Shown here piece by piece: positions 63,284-64,000 of a stretch of 64,000 bases of DNA (positions are counted from its first letter, which is position 1; every line of letters begins with the position of its first letter). This DNA is from Planctomycetota bacterium (GTDB lineage: Bacteria > Planctomycetota > Phycisphaerae > Phycisphaerales > Phycisphaeraceae): NCBI GenBank assembly GCA_021413865.1, contig JAIOPN010000042.1, forward strand, positions 49,011-113,010. The letters run 5' to 3'. The position numbers were made by a program, and so were the translations under genes. Below the pieces are notes generated by a model. That model made no database searches. It worked only from the letters and a program-made list of their open reading frames with translations, and had not been told where the DNA came from.

Positions 63284-63425
63284 GTGTGTTCCCGGCCGTA
63301 GCTCGCGACGTGGCTGACCAGAGAGGCGCGGGGCATCGTTCCACGGGAATAGCCAGATTGCAAGCCGGTTGGGAATCCCCCGCGGCGCAGGCCCTACCAG
63401 GAGCCCGACATGGGAAATAAAAAAA

Positions 63426-63800
63426 TGGAGCCGGAGGGAATTGAACCCTCGTCCCGTGACCGTCGAAAGACCGCCTCTACGCGTTTAGCCCTCTGTTTTG
63501 TTGTCGTCCTTGTGGCCACCAGGGGCAGCGTTCACAAGTTCCATCCCCTGTGTTTTTGACCCGACGGCGCAGGGGAACCATCGTCGGGCGGTCCCGATGA
63601 ATCTGTTAGACGTGGAGTCTTACGGGCGGTCATCTACGTCTAAGCCACCATTATTAGGCGGCGAGGCGGGCCGGCGCGAAGCCGATCCGACCAGCGACAT
63701 TGTCGTTGGCATTTAGGTTTTGCATGCTTTTTACCTGGCCAGCATGCTCCAGGACGTGCCACGGAAAGTCGTGCGTGTCCGGTCGATACCAGTCGGCCCC
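63426..63800 (-). ncRNA. ssrA: transfer-messenger RNA (tmRNA)
   Basis: The 5' end starts GGGGCCGACTGG at 63800 and the 3' end finishes ATTCCCTCCGGCTCCA at 63426. The ends pair as the tRNA-like acceptor stem, and the T arm reads GGTTCAATTCC. The tag reading frame lies around 63705-63652 and encodes ANDNVAGRIGFAPARLAA followed by tandem TAA TAA. tmRNA and SmpB rescue stalled ribosomes, and the LAA end directs proteolysis. The 18-residue tag is longer than the common 8-15. The CCA end is not fully encoded. Confidence 0.96.
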
Positions 63801-63871
63801 GATTGTCAAAGAGCAAAGAACGCGGCGATTGTAGCGCGATGCGCGGGCGGGGTCCAACGCCTAGAGCATTC

Positions 63872-64000
63872 CTATTCCGTCTGTAGCGTATACCCGCAGT
63901 GGCGGAAGCAGTTCATCGCGTCTGAAGCCGTCACGCGGTCCAGCACGCCCTGCATCGCCGACCACAGGGCCTCACCGGTCCGGCAGGCCAGCGAGCGCAG
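63872..64000 (-). mobile_element. IS630-family transposase, C-terminal fragment (cut by window edge)
   Basis: The last 42 codons read LRSLACRTGEALWSAMQGVL and then DRVTASDAMNCFRHCGYTLQTE, ending in TAG at 63874-63872. The C-terminal FRHCGY end and VTASDAMNCF are typical of IS630/Tc1-like DDE transposases of planctomycetes. The catalytic domain lies outside the window. The element end probably lies in the approximately 70 bp between this stop and the tmRNA gene. Nothing else was seen from 63801 to 63871. Confidence 0.78.

Noticed and set aside
63284..63425. Gap between the zinc-ribbon gene and tmRNA examined for RNA genes
   Set aside because: No stem arrangement or open frame with a start site was convincing.

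Overview
The window is GC-rich, gene-dense DNA that most likely comes from a planctomycete (Planctomycetota, perhaps Phycisphaerae). Three things support this. There is a bacterial tetrahydromethanopterin (H4MPT) C1-transfer gene cluster. There is a giant surface-type protein with the EPR-x-LL N-terminal motif (here MEPRVLLA) known from planctomycete exported proteins. There are also many stand-alone glycosidases, PHP proteins, TPR proteins and ExbB/ExbD genes. The assignment is inference; no rRNA lies in the window.

Layout. Positions 1-8.4 kb hold two divergent, tightly overlapping operons of H4MPT-linked C1 metabolism. On the minus strand are ftr, fhcC, mch, a RimK-like ATP-grasp ligase, a CitG-like protein and a second ATP-grasp protein cut by the window edge. 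On the plus strand are a pterin carbinolamine dehydratase, a dihydropteroate-synthase-like protein, a DUF447-type protein and beta-RFAP synthase. Positions 8.4-22.4 kb carry a zinc-ribbon membrane protein, efp, a secreted protein, a beta-propeller glycosidase, tRNA-Glu, a TIM-barrel isomerase, an acyl-CoA ligase, a SPOR lipoprotein, tandem PHP paralogues, a second propeller glycosidase, an orphan nuoH and an alpha/beta hydrolase. Positions 22.4-23.1 kb form a compositionally different patch with a BLES03-like gene and a tiny Tat-like ORF. Positions 23-34 kb contain gnd, a four-helix-bundle protein, a 2-hydroxyacid dehydrogenase, a DUF218/ABC ATPase pair, cysC with a clear terminator, a PHP/metallophosphoesterase pair, a secreted helical protein and an Ldh-family dehydrogenase.

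Positions 34.2-39.9 kb are one 1883-aa surface protein: a predicted seven-bladed propeller, then Ig-like domains, then six tandem Ig/cadherin-like repeats. Positions 39.9-49.2 kb hold uvrB, a polysaccharide deacetylase, a ferredoxin-NADP reductase, a sarcosine-oxidase-like flavoprotein, an aldo/keto reductase, a second Ldh-family dehydrogenase and an MsbA-like exporter. Positions 49.3-57.3 kb form the most unusual unit: a 1043-aa TPR protein, ExbB, ExbD and a 1159-aa membrane-anchored protein. That last protein joins a TonB-like N-terminus, a huge Gly-X spacer and a terpenoid-cyclase-like alpha/alpha-toroid. Positions 57.4-61.7 kb carry a ceramidase-like protein, a GH50-like glycosidase and a phytanoyl-CoA dioxygenase-like enzyme. 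Positions 61.7-64 kb carry two SRPBCC proteins, tmRNA (ssrA) and the 3' end of an IS630-type transposase.

Between genes lie at least four families of short inverted or dispersed repeats. They sit mostly at gene ends and between convergent or divergent genes. No CRISPR array, prophage or rRNA operon was seen.
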